From Paracoccus sp. MC1862 (GTDB taxonomy: Bacteria; Pseudomonadota; Alphaproteobacteria; Rhodobacterales; Rhodobacteraceae): a stretch of DNA of 64,000 nucleotides. The notes under the pieces were generated by a model that did no database searches, was not told the DNA's origin, and was given only the letters and a program-made list of their open reading frames with translations. Within the stretch, counting starts at the first letter, position 1; each line of letters opens with the position of its first letter. The DNA is taken from NCBI RefSeq assembly GCF_016617715.1, contig NZ_CP067225.1, forward strand, positions 1-64,000, in the 5' to 3' direction. This document shows, piece after piece, positions 34,549 to 43,541 of this stretch. The translations under genes and the position numbers were made by a program.

Positions 34549-35939
34549 GCCGCAGCCTGCGGCGCGGCCCCCTCGGGCCCCAGCGCGGCCAGGAAATCCG
34601 CGCACCATTTCGAGATGTCGTTCTGTTCCAGCCGGGCCATCATCGCGGTGAACCGCTCGATCCGTTCCTCGAGCGGCATGGACAGGGCGCGGGCGATGGC
34701 GTTGCCGACGGCCTCGATGTCGTAAGGGTTGACCAGCACCGCGGCGTCCAGTTCCCGCGCCGCGCCGGCAAAGCGGGACAGGACCAGGACGCCGGGATCG
34801 GCGGGGTTCTGGGCGGCGACGAATTCCTTGGCCACCAAGTTCATGCCGTCGCGCAGGGGCGTCACCAGTCCAACGCGGGCGACGCGGTAAAGGCCCGCAA
34901 GCGTGCTGCGCCCGACGGACTGGTTGATATAGCGGATGGGCGTCCAGTCCATCGTGCCCATCGCGCCGTTCACGCGGCCCGCGTGCTCGGCCACCTGCCG
35001 CTGCATGTCGGAATAGCCCGGCACGTCGCTGCGGGATTTCGGCGTGACCTGCAGCAGCGTCGTGCGCCCGCGCCAGTCGGGGTTGGCGATCAGGAACCGC
35101 TCGAACCCGTCGATGCGGTGGGTCAGGCCCTTGGAGTAATCCAGCCGGTCCACCCCGATGATCAGGTCGCGGCCGTTGAAGCTGACGGCGGTGCGCTTGA
35201 CCGCCGTGTTCCGCACCGCCCGTTTCGCCATCATGGCGAATTCGGCAACGTTGATGCCGATGGGAAAGGCGCAGGCGCGGAAGCGGCGGCCATGGGCGGT
35301 CATCCAGCCTTGGCCGAGGTCGCGCCCGATCCCCTCGCGCCTGAGGCCGAGGGCGAAGTTCTCGACGTCGTATTCGGTCTGGAAGCCCACCACGTCATAG
35401 GCCGTCAGGCCGCCGATGATCGCCTCATGCACCGGCAGGGTGAAGAACACATCCGGCGAGGGCCAGGGGATGTGCATGAAGAAGCCGATGCGGTTTTCCA
35501 CCCCCATCTGGCGCAGCTCGGCGGCCATCGGGATCAGGTGATAGTCGTGAATCCAGATCAGGTCGTCGGGCTGGATCAGGGGCCGCAGCCGTTCCGCGAA
35601 AAAGCGGTTCACCCGGAAATAGCCCGCCATGTCCTTGCGGGCGTATTCCGTCAGGTCCAGCCGGTAATGGCACAAGGGCCACAGCACGCTGTTGGCAAAG
35701 CCCGCGTAATATTCGGACAGGTCGCGCCGCGACAGGTCGGTCAGGGCATAGGTGATGTTGCCGCGTTCCACGAACTGCAGCGGCCCCGGTTCCTTCACGC
35801 CGCTGGACTTGCCGGACCAACCCATCCAGACGCCGCCCGCCTTTTCCAGCGCGGAATGCAATGCGACGGCCAGACCGCCGGCGGGCGCCCCCTTGGTCGG
35901 GTCGGGCACGCGGTTCGAGACGACGATCAGCCGGCTCAC
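34545..35939 (-). CDS. otsA: Trehalose-6-phosphate synthase
   Basis: Makes trehalose 6-phosphate from UDP-glucose and glucose 6-phosphate. 464-residue GT20 enzyme with LIVVSNRVPDP, the glucose-phosphate loop GGLAVALHSAL, WIHDYHLIPMA, the nucleotide site GVDRLDYSKGL and PLRDGMNLVAKEF. The GTG at 35939 is preferred to the ATG 5 codons upstream because GGGAGGA is ideally spaced before it and it overlaps the preceding stop by 4 nt. Last gene of the otsB-GH15-otsA operon. Confidence 0.95.
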   Translation of the reverse strand: MSRLIVVSNRVPDPTKGAPAGGLAVALHSALEKAGGVWMGWSGKSSGVKEPGPLQFVERGNITYALTDLSRRDLSEYYAGFANSVLWPLCHYRLDLTEYARKDMAGYFRVNRFFAERLRPLIQPDDLIWIHDYHLIPMAAELRQMGVENRIGFFMHIPWPSPDVFFTLPVHEAIIGGLTAYDVVGFQTEYDVENFALGLRREGIGRDLGQGWMTAHGRRFRACAFPIGINVAEFAMMAKRAVRNTAVKRTAVSFNGRDLIIGVDRLDYSKGLTHRIDGFERFLIANPDWRGRTTLLQVTPKSRSDVPGYSDMQRQVAEHAGRVNGAMGTMDWTPIRYINQSVGRSTLAGLYRVARVGLVTPLRDGMNLVAKEFVAAQNPADPGVLVLSRFAGAARELDAAVLVNPYDIEAVGNAIARALSMPLEERIERFTAMMARLEQNDISKWCADFLAALGPEGAAPQAAA

Positions 35940-37768
35940 AGCACGTCCTCCCATCGTCGGGACAGGTGCATGGCGGCATGGACAAGCCCGACCATCGAAT
36001 AGGTCTGCGGGAAGTTGCCCCAAAGCTCGCCCGTCTCGACATGGACCCCTTCGGAGAGCAGGCCAAGGTGGTTCCGGGTGCGCAGGATCTCGGCGAAGAT
36101 CTGGCGCGCGTCCTCGCGGCGGCCAACACGGACAAGCGCGTCGATCAGCCAGAAGGTGCAGGCGGTGAAGGCGGTCTCCGGCTCTCCGAAATCGTCAGGG
36201 GCGCGATAGCGGTAAAGGTGGTTGCCAAAGCGCAGGTGCTTCTCGCAGGCCTCCAGCGTGGACAGGAAGCGGGGGTCATGCGCCGGGATGATGCCGACCT
36301 GCGGCATCAGCAGCAGGCTCGCGTCGAGGTCGCGGCCGCCGAAGCTGGACACGAAGCTCTGCAGTTCCTTGTTCCAGCCTTGTTCGAGAATGCCCTCGCG
36401 GATCAGGTCGGCCTCGGCCCGCCACTGCGCCTCGCGTTCGGACAGGGCCAGCCGGGCGGCGATCTTGGCCAGCCGGTCGCAGGCGGCCCAGCACATCACG
36501 GCGGAATGGGTGTGGACCGCGCCGCGGGTGCGGAATTCCCACAACCCCGCGTCGGGTTGGTTCCAGCGCATGGCCGCCTGCCGGCCCAGTCGTTCCAGCC
36601 GGGTGAACAGCGCCTCGCCGCCCATGGTGGGCAGGCGTTCGTCGAAGAAGGCCTGCGTGATCGACAGGATCACCGAGCCGTAGCCGTCGTTCTGCACCTG
36701 CGTATAGGCGGCGTTGCCGCGCCGCACGGGGCCGAGGCTGCGATAGCCGGGCAGGGTGGGCACCATCTCTTCGTCCACCTGCCGTTCCAGCCCCAGCCCG
36801 AACAGCGGCTGCAGGTAGCCGTCGGGCGAGCCTGCCGCGATGTTCGAGACATAGGACAGGTATTCCTCCATCGTCCGGGTCGCGCCCAGCAGGTTCAGCG
36901 CGCTGACGGTGAAATAGGAATCCCTGAGCCAGCAGAAGCGATAATCCCAGGTCCGCCCGCTTTCCCCGTATTCGGGGATCGAGGTCGTCAGCGCCGCGAC
37001 GATGCCCCCGGTTTCCTCATGCGCGCAAAGCTTCAGCGTGATGGCCGAGCGGATCACCACGTCCTGATAGTCCAGCGGCACCGACAGGTAGCGGACCCAG
37101 TTCCGCCAGTAATCGGCGGTCTTGTCGAGGAAGCCGCGCGCCATCTGCAGCGGGGCCTCGGACAGACGTTCGTCGGCGCCGAAGACGAAGGCATAGGGGC
37201 GGTCGATCAGGAAGGCCCTGCCATGCTCGATGTAGTCTATGGGCGCGTTGGTGGTCAGGCGCAGCACCTGCTCGCCCAACAGGAAGCGGATGTGGTTGGT
37301 GCCGCGCGTGGTCTCGGGGACATGGGCGCCGTAGCCGTGGCGCGGGCGCATCAGAACGCGGGCGCGCGGCGTGCCCTCCAGCGGTTCGATCATCCGCACG
37401 ATGCCCAGGGGGCGGAAGATCCTGCCCAACTCCTTGAAGCGCGGTGCGAAATCAAGGATGCGGAGCCGGTTGCCCGCGCCGTCGGTCAGGATCGTTTCCA
37501 GGATCGCCGTGTTGCGCAGGTAGCGCTGTTCGCTGTGGGCGAAATCCTCGATGGTGATCGACCAGTCGCCGCCCTCGGCCTGCGTGCCGGCCAAGAGGCG
37601 GCAGAAGACCGGGTCGCCGTCCATGCGCGGCGCGCACATCCAGACAATCGAGCCGTTGCGGTCCACCAGCGCGGCCGCCGCGGCATTGCCGATGACGCCG
37701 AGGTCGAGCGAATGGCTTGGAAGGCTGGCCGTTCCGGCGGGGGCAAGGGCCTCGAGGGGCGCGTTCAT
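35936..37768 (-). CDS. Glycoside hydrolase family 15 protein (trehalase/glucoamylase type)
   Basis: 610 residues, no signal peptide. N-terminal beta-domain (SLDLGVIGNAAAAALVDRNG, SIVWMCAPRMDGDP), then an (alpha/alpha)6 barrel with YGESGRTWDYRFCWLRDSYF (catalytic-region acid and aromatic cluster), NAAYTQVQNDGYGSVI and a late EGVHVETGELWGNFPQTYSM with the catalytic Glu. GH15 members of this layout hydrolyse trehalose or short alpha-glucans. Lying between otsB and otsA with 4-nt overlaps at both ends, it is translated with them, so it probably turns over trehalose or supplies glucose. Confidence 0.88.
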   Translation of the reverse strand: MNAPLEALAPAGTASLPSHSLDLGVIGNAAAAALVDRNGSIVWMCAPRMDGDPVFCRLLAGTQAEGGDWSITIEDFAHSEQRYLRNTAILETILTDGAGNRLRILDFAPRFKELGRIFRPLGIVRMIEPLEGTPRARVLMRPRHGYGAHVPETTRGTNHIRFLLGEQVLRLTTNAPIDYIEHGRAFLIDRPYAFVFGADERLSEAPLQMARGFLDKTADYWRNWVRYLSVPLDYQDVVIRSAITLKLCAHEETGGIVAALTTSIPEYGESGRTWDYRFCWLRDSYFTVSALNLLGATRTMEEYLSYVSNIAAGSPDGYLQPLFGLGLERQVDEEMVPTLPGYRSLGPVRRGNAAYTQVQNDGYGSVILSITQAFFDERLPTMGGEALFTRLERLGRQAAMRWNQPDAGLWEFRTRGAVHTHSAVMCWAACDRLAKIAARLALSEREAQWRAEADLIREGILEQGWNKELQSFVSSFGGRDLDASLLLMPQVGIIPAHDPRFLSTLEACEKHLRFGNHLYRYRAPDDFGEPETAFTACTFWLIDALVRVGRREDARQIFAEILRTRNHLGLLSEGVHVETGELWGNFPQTYSMVGLVHAAMHLSRRWEDVL

Positions 37769-38541
37769 CGCGACACCCGCTCGATCCAGCCGCGCAGTTC
37801 GGCCGGCGAGGCGAGGCGGCCCCGCGCGAGGGTTTCGCGCCCATCGGTTCCGACCCGGACCGACAGGCCGCCAAGTCGGTTCGCGGCCGCGAACATCGCC
37901 TCGTCCGTCACGTCGTCCCCGATCGCCAACGGCCGGCGCCCTGCGAAAGCCTTTTGCCCCATCGTCTGCATCAATGCGTCTCCCTTGTCCCGGCCGTGCG
38001 GCCGCAACTCCACAACCGCCTTTCCTTCCTGCAGTTTCCACCTGTCGCCAACGGTTTCCGCAAGCGCCTGCATCAGCCGCCGCACCTGCGATTCGCTGGC
38101 CGGGGCAAGGCGGTAATGGGCGGCGAATGCCGGGCCCTTGTCCTCGAACACGACGCCGGGCCAGCGGGCGGCCTGTTCGCGCAGCCGCTGCTTGGCGCCC
38201 GAAAAGGCGTCGGTGGTGTCGGGGGCGAAGACCCGCCCGGACCCGTCGCGCCATTCCGCCCCGTGCAGCCCGTTGACCGTGGCGGAAAGGCCGGGAAACA
38301 GCCGGTCCACGGTGGCAAGCGACCGACCCGTGACCAGCGCCATCGCGCCGCCCAGCCTTGCGGTCAGCCGTTCCAGCGCCCCGGCCAGCCCCGGCGGCAC
38401 CACGATTCCGTCCGGGGTGTCCGCGATGTCCAGAAGCGTGCCGTCGATGTCCAGGAACAGGGCAAGCCCATCCACCCTGTCGGGCAGCCCGGCAGGCACG
38501 GGCGCAGCCCCGGACATCTCGCACGAGGAGTTCTGGTCCAT
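37765..38541 (-). CDS. otsB: Trehalose-6-phosphate phosphatase
   Basis: HAD-superfamily phosphatase of 258 residues that converts trehalose 6-phosphate to trehalose. HAD motif I is LFLDIDGTLLDIA (nucleophile Asp), then ALVTGRSLATVDRLFPG, VNGLHGAEWRDG, and motif IV GDDVTDEAMFAAAN. The ATG at 38541 fits; a second at 38517 is possible. First gene of the trehalose operon, divergent from the stress-type operon at 38656. Confidence 0.93.
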   Translation of the reverse strand: MDQNSSCEMSGAAPVPAGLPDRVDGLALFLDIDGTLLDIADTPDGIVVPPGLAGALERLTARLGGAMALVTGRSLATVDRLFPGLSATVNGLHGAEWRDGSGRVFAPDTTDAFSGAKQRLREQAARWPGVVFEDKGPAFAAHYRLAPASESQVRRLMQALAETVGDRWKLQEGKAVVELRPHGRDKGDALMQTMGQKAFAGRRPLAIGDDVTDEAMFAAANRLGGLSVRVGTDGRETLARGRLASPAELRGWIERVSR

Positions 38542-38603
38542 CCGGCAGAATCTAGAGGGCGGGACCGCAGAGGACAACCCCGGCGGGAAGGCTCTGCCCC
38601 TGC

Positions 38604-38628
38604 GGAACGCCTGCGCCGTTCCGGTGTT
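38604..38628 (+). promoter_or_regulatory. Probable EcfG general-stress promoter
   Basis: GGAAC at 38604-38608, 16 bp, then TGTT (consensus CGTT) at 38625-38628, ending 27 nt before the start of the two-gene stress operon. The -35 is also the left arm of GGAACG-N7-CGTTCC, whose right arm would serve the divergent trehalose operon's strand; no matching -10 at 16-17 bp is seen there. Confidence 0.5.
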
Positions 38629-38655
38629 GTTCAACATGCATCCGGGGAGGAGCCT

Positions 38656-39018
38656 ATGGACGACAAGCGGGTCTGGGAATTCGAGGAAAGCCTGTGGCGG
38701 GCAAGCGAGGAACGCTATCACGAGCGGGTGGACCCCGACTGCGTGATGGCCCTGAGCCGGGCGCCCTGGCTGTTCACGGGCGATGCCGCGATTGAGGCGG
38801 TCAGCCACACGCCCGCATGGGAGGAGGTCGCCTTTTCGCAGCAGGACGTGCGCCGGCCGCAGGAAGGGCTGATCGCCATTGCCTATTGCGTGGTCGCCAG
38901 CCGGGAGGGGACGCGCTTCGCCGCCGCCTGCACCTCGGTCTACCGCCGCCGCGGCCATGACGACTGGACCGTGGTCCAGCATACGCAGATTGCCCTTGAT
39001 TCACAGGAGAACGCATGA
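38656..39018 (+). CDS. DUF4440/SnoaL-like small protein
   Basis: 120 residues with an NTF2-like alpha+beta fold: VWEFEESLWRASEERYHERV, DCVMALSRAPWLFTGDAAI, and a C-terminal beta sheet ending TVVQHTQIALD. The GGAGGAG before the ATG supports this start. It overlaps the next gene by 4 nt. An EcfG-like promoter upstream and a stress-type partner suggest a general-stress role; catalytic function is unknown. Confidence 0.75.
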   Translation: MDDKRVWEFEESLWRASEERYHERVDPDCVMALSRAPWLFTGDAAIEAVSHTPAWEEVAFSQQDVRRPQEGLIAIAYCVVASREGTRFAAACTSVYRRRGHDDWTVVQHTQIALDSQENA

Positions 39019-39497
39019 TGACCGACGACGCCAAGATCGAGGCCCGCTTCTGGAAGGCGCTTGCCGCGGAACGCGTGATGATGCTGGGGGTGGACGGGGT
39101 CGAGGACGGCTTCGCCCGCCCGATGTACGTCCAGATCGACGCGGAACGCTCGCCCCTGTGGTTCTTCACCTCAAGCGACAACCACATCGTGGGCAAGCTG
39201 ACCGAAGGCCGCCGCGCCATCGCCACCTTTTCCGCCAAGGGAGAGCTTTACGCCTCGATCCAGGGCAGCCTCAGCCTGTCGCAGGACCGCGCCATGATCG
39301 ACAAGTTGTGGAACCCGCAGGTCGCCGCCTGGTACGAGAAGGGCAAGGACGACCCCAAGCTGCGGCTGCTGCGCCTTGACGCAGATCAGGCCGAGATCTG
39401 GCTGGACGGCTCCAGCCTGCTGGCGGGGGTCAAGTCGCTGCTCGGGGTTGATCCCAAGATGGATTACAAGGACGACCAGGCCTCGGTGCGCTTGTAG
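39015..39497 (+). CDS. Pyridoxamine-phosphate-oxidase-like general stress protein
   Basis: 160 residues of the flavin-binding split-barrel type similar to Bacillus general stress protein 26: LGVDGVEDGFARPMYVQID, SPLWFFTSSDNHIVGKLTEG, AIATFSAKGELYASIQGSLS, MIDKLWNPQVAAWYEKGKDD. These proteins bind FMN or FAD and lack oxidase activity on pyridoxamine phosphate. ATGA overlap with the preceding gene. Confidence 0.88.
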   Translation: MMTDDAKIEARFWKALAAERVMMLGVDGVEDGFARPMYVQIDAERSPLWFFTSSDNHIVGKLTEGRRAIATFSAKGELYASIQGSLSLSQDRAMIDKLWNPQVAAWYEKGKDDPKLRLLRLDADQAEIWLDGSSLLAGVKSLLGVDPKMDYKDDQASVRL

Positions 39498-39577
39498 GAA
39501 CAGCCGCTTTCCGCCTGCGTCGGAACATGTCCATTTGGACAAATTGAACGCGGGCGTTCCATGTGGTCAACAGGTCT

Positions 39578-39593
39578 CAAGACGGCCGTCTTG
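39578..39593. repeat. Perfect 16-bp palindrome
   Basis: CAAGACGGCCGTCTTG lies 80 bp after the stress operon in a relatively AT-rich gap. No T-run follows, so it could be an operator or a processing site. Nothing else in the 204-bp gap looks coding. Confidence 0.35.
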
Positions 39594-39648
39594 CAAGGCA
39601 TCGCTTGTTACGAGTTGTTTCTGTTATTGGTTCATGATGCTCAAAAAG

Positions 39649-39673
39649 ACCCGCGCAGCTCTGCTGCGCGGGT
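39649..39673 (-). terminator. Terminator of ggt
   Basis: ACCCGCGCAGC / GCTGCGCGGGT, an 11-bp perfect stem with a 3-nt loop. On the minus strand it is followed by TTTTTGAGC, a canonical intrinsic terminator about 30 bp past the ggt stop. Confidence 0.88.
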
Positions 39674-39701
39674 TGATTCATGATCTGCTCAGGGCCGAGG
39701 G

Positions 39702-41435
39702 CTAGTAACCGATCGCGGCCCCGGCACTCGCGCGGCTGTCGATCGCGCCGTGATAGCCCCCGCCGTCGCCGTCCTCGATGTCCCGCAGGCTCTTGCCGCC
39801 GACAAGGATGCCCGCCGCCTCGCCCCAGACCGGCCAGTTCGGATCGGTGCCGATGTCGTATCCCATCCCGACCAGCAGGCGCATGGTGTCCGGGGACAGG
39901 CCGCGCGGCTCGACGAAGACCCGGTCGGGCAGCCACTGGTGATGGATGCGCGGGGCGTCGATGGCTTCCTGCAGGTCCATGCCGTGGTCGATCACGTTCA
40001 TGATCGCCTGCAGGGTGATGGTGATGATGCGCGCCCCGCCGGGGCTGCCGATCACCATGAAGGGCTCGCCGTCCCTGGAAACGATGGTCGGGCTCATCGA
40101 GGACAGGGGCGACTTGCGCGGTTCGATGGCGTTGGCCTCGCCCTGCACCAGCCCGTAAAGGTTGGGCACCCCCGGCTTGACGGTGAAGTCGTCCATCTCG
40201 TTGTTCAGAAGGATACCGGTGCCCTCGGCCACCTTGGCCGTCCCGAACGAGCCGTTCAGCGTATAGGTGACGGCGACGGCGTTCCCGTCCTTGTCGATGA
40301 TCGAATAATGCGTCGTTTCCGGGGACTCGGGCGCGACATCGATCTTCAACTCGGCGCTGACGCCGGCGCGGAAGGCGTCGATGCGCGACCGGATCTCGTC
40401 GGCATAGGCCTTGCTGGTCAGCCTTTCGACCGGGTTCTGCACGAAATCGGGATCGCCCAGCGCGGTGTTGCGGTCCACATAGGCGTGGCGCATCGCCTCG
40501 ACCATCAGCCGCGTGGTTTCCGCCGAGCCATGGCCCAGATAGGAAATCGGATAGCCTTCCAGCACGTTCAGGATCTCGCAGATGATCAGCCCGCCGGACG
40601 AGGGCGGCGGCGCCGAGGCGATGTCGTAGCCGCGATAGCTGCAGGTCACGGGCGCCATCTCGCGGACCCGGTATTGCTGGAAATCCTCTTTCGCGAGGAT
40701 GCCGCCATTGGCCTCGCTCGCCTGCACGATCAGGTCGGCGATGCCGCCGTTGTAGAAGGCCTCCGCCCCGCCGTCGGAAATCTGCCGCAGCGACCCGGCA
40801 AGGTCCGCCTGCACCAGCCGGTCCCCGATCCGATAGGGCTGGCCGTCCTTCAGGAAGATCCTTGCGGCCGCAGGGTCCTGGGCCAGCCGGTCATTGCCAT
40901 CCGCGAACGAGGCGATGTCGCCCTGTTCCAGCACAAAGCCTTCCGTTGCCAGCCGGATCGCAGGGGCCAGCAGCTCCTCGCGCGGCCGGGTGCCGTATGT
41001 CTCACGCGCCATCTCGAAGCCCGCGACGGACCCCGGCGTGCCCACGGCCAGATAGCCGTCGGTGCTGGCGCCGGGGATCGGGTTGCCCTCGGGGTCCAGA
41101 TACATGGTGCTGGTCGCGGCCAAGGGCGCGCGCTCGCGGAAGTCGAGGAATGTCGTGGTCCCATCAGCAAGCCGGATCGTCATGAAGCCGCCGCCGCCGA
41201 GGTTGCCCGCGGTCGGATAAACCACCGCCAGCGCATAGCCGACCGCCACGGCGGCATCGACCGCATTGCCGCCGGCCTTCAGCATATCGACGCCGACCTG
41301 CGAGGCAAGATGCTGCGCCGTCACCACCATGCCGTTTTGCCCTTCGACCGGGACAGGGGATGCGGCAAAGGCCGCGCCTGTCCCAAGCCATAGTGCCCCC
41401 ACGAAACAAAGCCGCCTTGATCCCAGTTGCCCCAT
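39702..41435 (-). CDS. ggt: Gamma-glutamyltransferase
   Basis: Periplasmic Ntn hydrolase that cleaves gamma-glutamyl bonds of glutathione. 577 residues with signal peptide FVGALWLGTGAAFAASPVP. AGGNAVDAAVAVGYALAVVY is the family N-terminus, and PPPSSGGLIICEILNVLEGY is conserved. The autoprocessing nucleophile Thr sits in SPETTHYSIIDKDGNAVAVT, and MVIGSPGGARIITITLQA forms the active-site loop. GGGAGGGG is just before the ATG. A glutathionyl-hydroquinone reductase lies upstream on the same strand, so both touch glutathione, but about 115 bp separates them. Confidence 0.95.
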   Translation of the reverse strand: MGQLGSRRLCFVGALWLGTGAAFAASPVPVEGQNGMVVTAQHLASQVGVDMLKAGGNAVDAAVAVGYALAVVYPTAGNLGGGGFMTIRLADGTTTFLDFRERAPLAATSTMYLDPEGNPIPGASTDGYLAVGTPGSVAGFEMARETYGTRPREELLAPAIRLATEGFVLEQGDIASFADGNDRLAQDPAAARIFLKDGQPYRIGDRLVQADLAGSLRQISDGGAEAFYNGGIADLIVQASEANGGILAKEDFQQYRVREMAPVTCSYRGYDIASAPPPSSGGLIICEILNVLEGYPISYLGHGSAETTRLMVEAMRHAYVDRNTALGDPDFVQNPVERLTSKAYADEIRSRIDAFRAGVSAELKIDVAPESPETTHYSIIDKDGNAVAVTYTLNGSFGTAKVAEGTGILLNNEMDDFTVKPGVPNLYGLVQGEANAIEPRKSPLSSMSPTIVSRDGEPFMVIGSPGGARIITITLQAIMNVIDHGMDLQEAIDAPRIHHQWLPDRVFVEPRGLSPDTMRLLVGMGYDIGTDPNWPVWGEAAGILVGGKSLRDIEDGDGGGYHGAIDSRASAGAAIGY

Positions 41436-41551
41436 GATCCCCTCCCTCGCAGTCGATTGCCGCGCACTGGATACCCCCGGCGCCCGGAGTTGAGGATGAG
41501 GCGATCCGGGGCTTGCGTCCAGACCTGCCGCCGTCTTCCCCGCGCCGCGGG

Positions 41552-42502
41552 TCAGAGCGGCTGGCGGTCCCATTCCAGCCTGGGACCCAGCGGCACGATG
41601 CCGGTCGGGTTCAGCGCCTTTATGGAATAATAGCCGCGCTTGATGTGGTCGATGCTGACCGTGTCGCGCACGCCTGGCAGGGCGAGGAAGCGTTCTAGAT
41701 AGGCGCTGAGCGCCGGATAGTCGGCCAGCCGGCGCAGGTTGCACTTGAACAGTCCGTGATAGGCCGCGTCGAAGCGCACCAGCGTCACGAACAGGCGGAT
41801 GTCGGCTTCCGTCACCCGATCGCCCGACAGGAAGGCGCGTCCATCCGAGAAGCGCCCTTCCAGTTCGTCCAGCATGGCGAAGACATCGTGGAAGGCCTCG
41901 TCATAGGCTTCCTGCGTGGTGGCGAAGCCTGCGCGATAGACTCCGTTGTTCAGGCGTGGATAGATGCGGGCGTTCAGCGCCTCGATCTCGTCCTGCAGAT
42001 CGGCGGGGTAGAGGTCGAAGGTCGGGTCGGCCAGATCGCCGAAGCCGGTGGTCATCATCCGCAGGATCTCGGCGGATTCGTTGTTGACGATGGTGCGCTG
42101 CCGCTTGTCCCAGAGGACCGGCACCGTGGCCCGGCCCGAGACCTGCGGATCGGCCCCGCTGTAGATCTGGTGCAGGTGGTCGGCGCCGGTCAGCGGGTCG
42201 GGCACGGCAAAGCGCCAGCCCTGGTCGCCCAGTTCCGGCTCGACTACCGAAACCGAGATCACGTCCTCCAGCTTCTTCAGCCTGCGCCCGATCAGCGTGC
42301 GCGAGGCCCAGGGGCAGATCAGCGCGACGTAAAGATGATAGCGGCCGGGTTCGGCGGCAAAGCCGCCCTCGCCACTCGGGCCGGGGCTGCCGTCGGGGGT
42401 GATCCAGTTGCGGAAGCCCGATGTCTGGCGGACGAAGCCGCCCTTTTCGTCCTTGGCCTGCACCGGCTGCCAGTCGGCCACCCATTTTCCTTGCACAAGC
42501 AT
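41552..42502 (-). CDS. Glutathionyl-hydroquinone reductase (Xi-class GST, YqjG/ECM4 type)
   Basis: 316 residues. Reduces glutathionyl-hydroquinones. The Xi-class hallmarks are YVALICPWASRTLI with the catalytic CPWA cysteine, IVNNESAEILRMM for the gamma-glutamyl site, and the long C-terminal helical part ending KRGYYSIKALNPTGIVPLGP. It closes a LysR-led cluster of an SDR, cytochrome b561 and an aldo-keto reductase, which suggests quinone or electrophile stress. Confidence 0.93.
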   Translation of the reverse strand: MLVQGKWVADWQPVQAKDEKGGFVRQTSGFRNWITPDGSPGPSGEGGFAAEPGRYHLYVALICPWASRTLIGRRLKKLEDVISVSVVEPELGDQGWRFAVPDPLTGADHLHQIYSGADPQVSGRATVPVLWDKRQRTIVNNESAEILRMMTTGFGDLADPTFDLYPADLQDEIEALNARIYPRLNNGVYRAGFATTQEAYDEAFHDVFAMLDELEGRFSDGRAFLSGDRVTEADIRLFVTLVRFDAAYHGLFKCNLRRLADYPALSAYLERFLALPGVRDTVSIDHIKRGYYSIKALNPTGIVPLGPRLEWDRQPL

Positions 42503-42554
42503 CGGTGTCTCCTTTCGGGCTGGTCCCGGCGCGCGACCCGCGCCGGGCGTTCGT

Positions 42555-43496
42555 TCAGCGGCTCGCCGCGTCCAGCCGCTCGCGGGCCTCAGTGGGCAGG
42601 TCGAGGGCCACGGCGCCCATGATCTCGTCCAGTTGCTGAACGCTGGTGGCGCTGGCGATGGGCGCGGTCAGGCCGGGGCGCGACATCAGCCAGGCCAGCG
42701 CGACCTGCGCCTGCGGGGCGCCTACACCTTCGGCCACCTCGCGCAGCGCGGTCAGGATACGCGCGCCGCGGTCGTCGAAATAGCCTTCGAGGAAGCCCTT
42801 GCGGCTGCTGCCCTCAAGATCGGCCTTCGTGCGGTATTTCCCGGACAGGAAGCCGCTCGCCAGCGAGAAATAGCTGACCGCGCCAAGCCTTTCGGACTGG
42901 ATGACCGGCAGCAGCGACTGCTCGAAGTCCTTGCGGTCATGAAGGTTGTAGGCGGGCTGGACCATCTCGTAGCGCGGCAGCCCGGCGGCTTTTGCCGCAT
43001 CCAGCGCGGCCTGCAGGCGGTCGGCCGAGTGGTTCGAGGCGCCGATGGCGCGGACCTTGCCGGCCTCGATCAGCCGGGAAAAGGCGCCCAGCGTTTCCTC
43101 GAAAGGCACGCTCTCGTCGTCCACATGGGCGAAATAGACGTCCACATGGTCGGTCTGCAGGCGACGCAGCGAATCGTCCAGCGCGGCCTCGATATTGGCG
43201 GCAGAGAGGCCCTTGCGGCTCTCCCACATGCCGACCTTGGTCATCAGCACCACGTCGTCGCGGCGGCCCCCCTGGGCCAGCCATTCGCCGATGACGGTTT
43301 CCGATTCCCCGCCCGACAGGCCGGGCGCCCAGCTGGAATAGACATCCGCGGTGTCGATGGCGTTGAAGCCTTGCCCGGTGAAGCGATCCAGCAGGGTGAA
43401 GGACTGCTGCCGGTCGGTGGTCCAGCCGAAGACGTTGCCGCCGAAAACAAGGGGGGCAATGGCGATGCCCGATTTGCCGAGTTCACGCTTTTCCAT
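42555..43496 (-). CDS. Aldo/keto reductase
   Basis: 313-residue TIM-barrel NADPH oxidoreductase. Catalytic tetrad seen in FNAIDTADVYSSW (Asp, Tyr), VLMTKVG (Lys) and DVYFAHVDD (His). The C-terminal NADPH loop PIASATSVQQLDEIMGAVAL is of the YajO/Tas-like group. It reduces aldehydes or quinone-derived carbonyls. Co-directional with the other redox genes, with 45-50-bp gaps. Confidence 0.9.
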   Translation of the reverse strand: MEKRELGKSGIAIAPLVFGGNVFGWTTDRQQSFTLLDRFTGQGFNAIDTADVYSSWAPGLSGGESETVIGEWLAQGGRRDDVVLMTKVGMWESRKGLSAANIEAALDDSLRRLQTDHVDVYFAHVDDESVPFEETLGAFSRLIEAGKVRAIGASNHSADRLQAALDAAKAAGLPRYEMVQPAYNLHDRKDFEQSLLPVIQSERLGAVSYFSLASGFLSGKYRTKADLEGSSRKGFLEGYFDDRGARILTALREVAEGVGAPQAQVALAWLMSRPGLTAPIASATSVQQLDEIMGAVALDLPTEARERLDAASR

Positions 43497-43541
43497 GAAG
43501 AAATCTCCTGTCTTGTGAAAGGGAAGGGGACGGCCGGTGCG

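Noticed and set aside
35861..38116. 751-codon plus-strand open frame opposite the GH15 gene
   Set aside because: Antisense to a gene with clear GH15 motifs; composition typical of a mirror frame.
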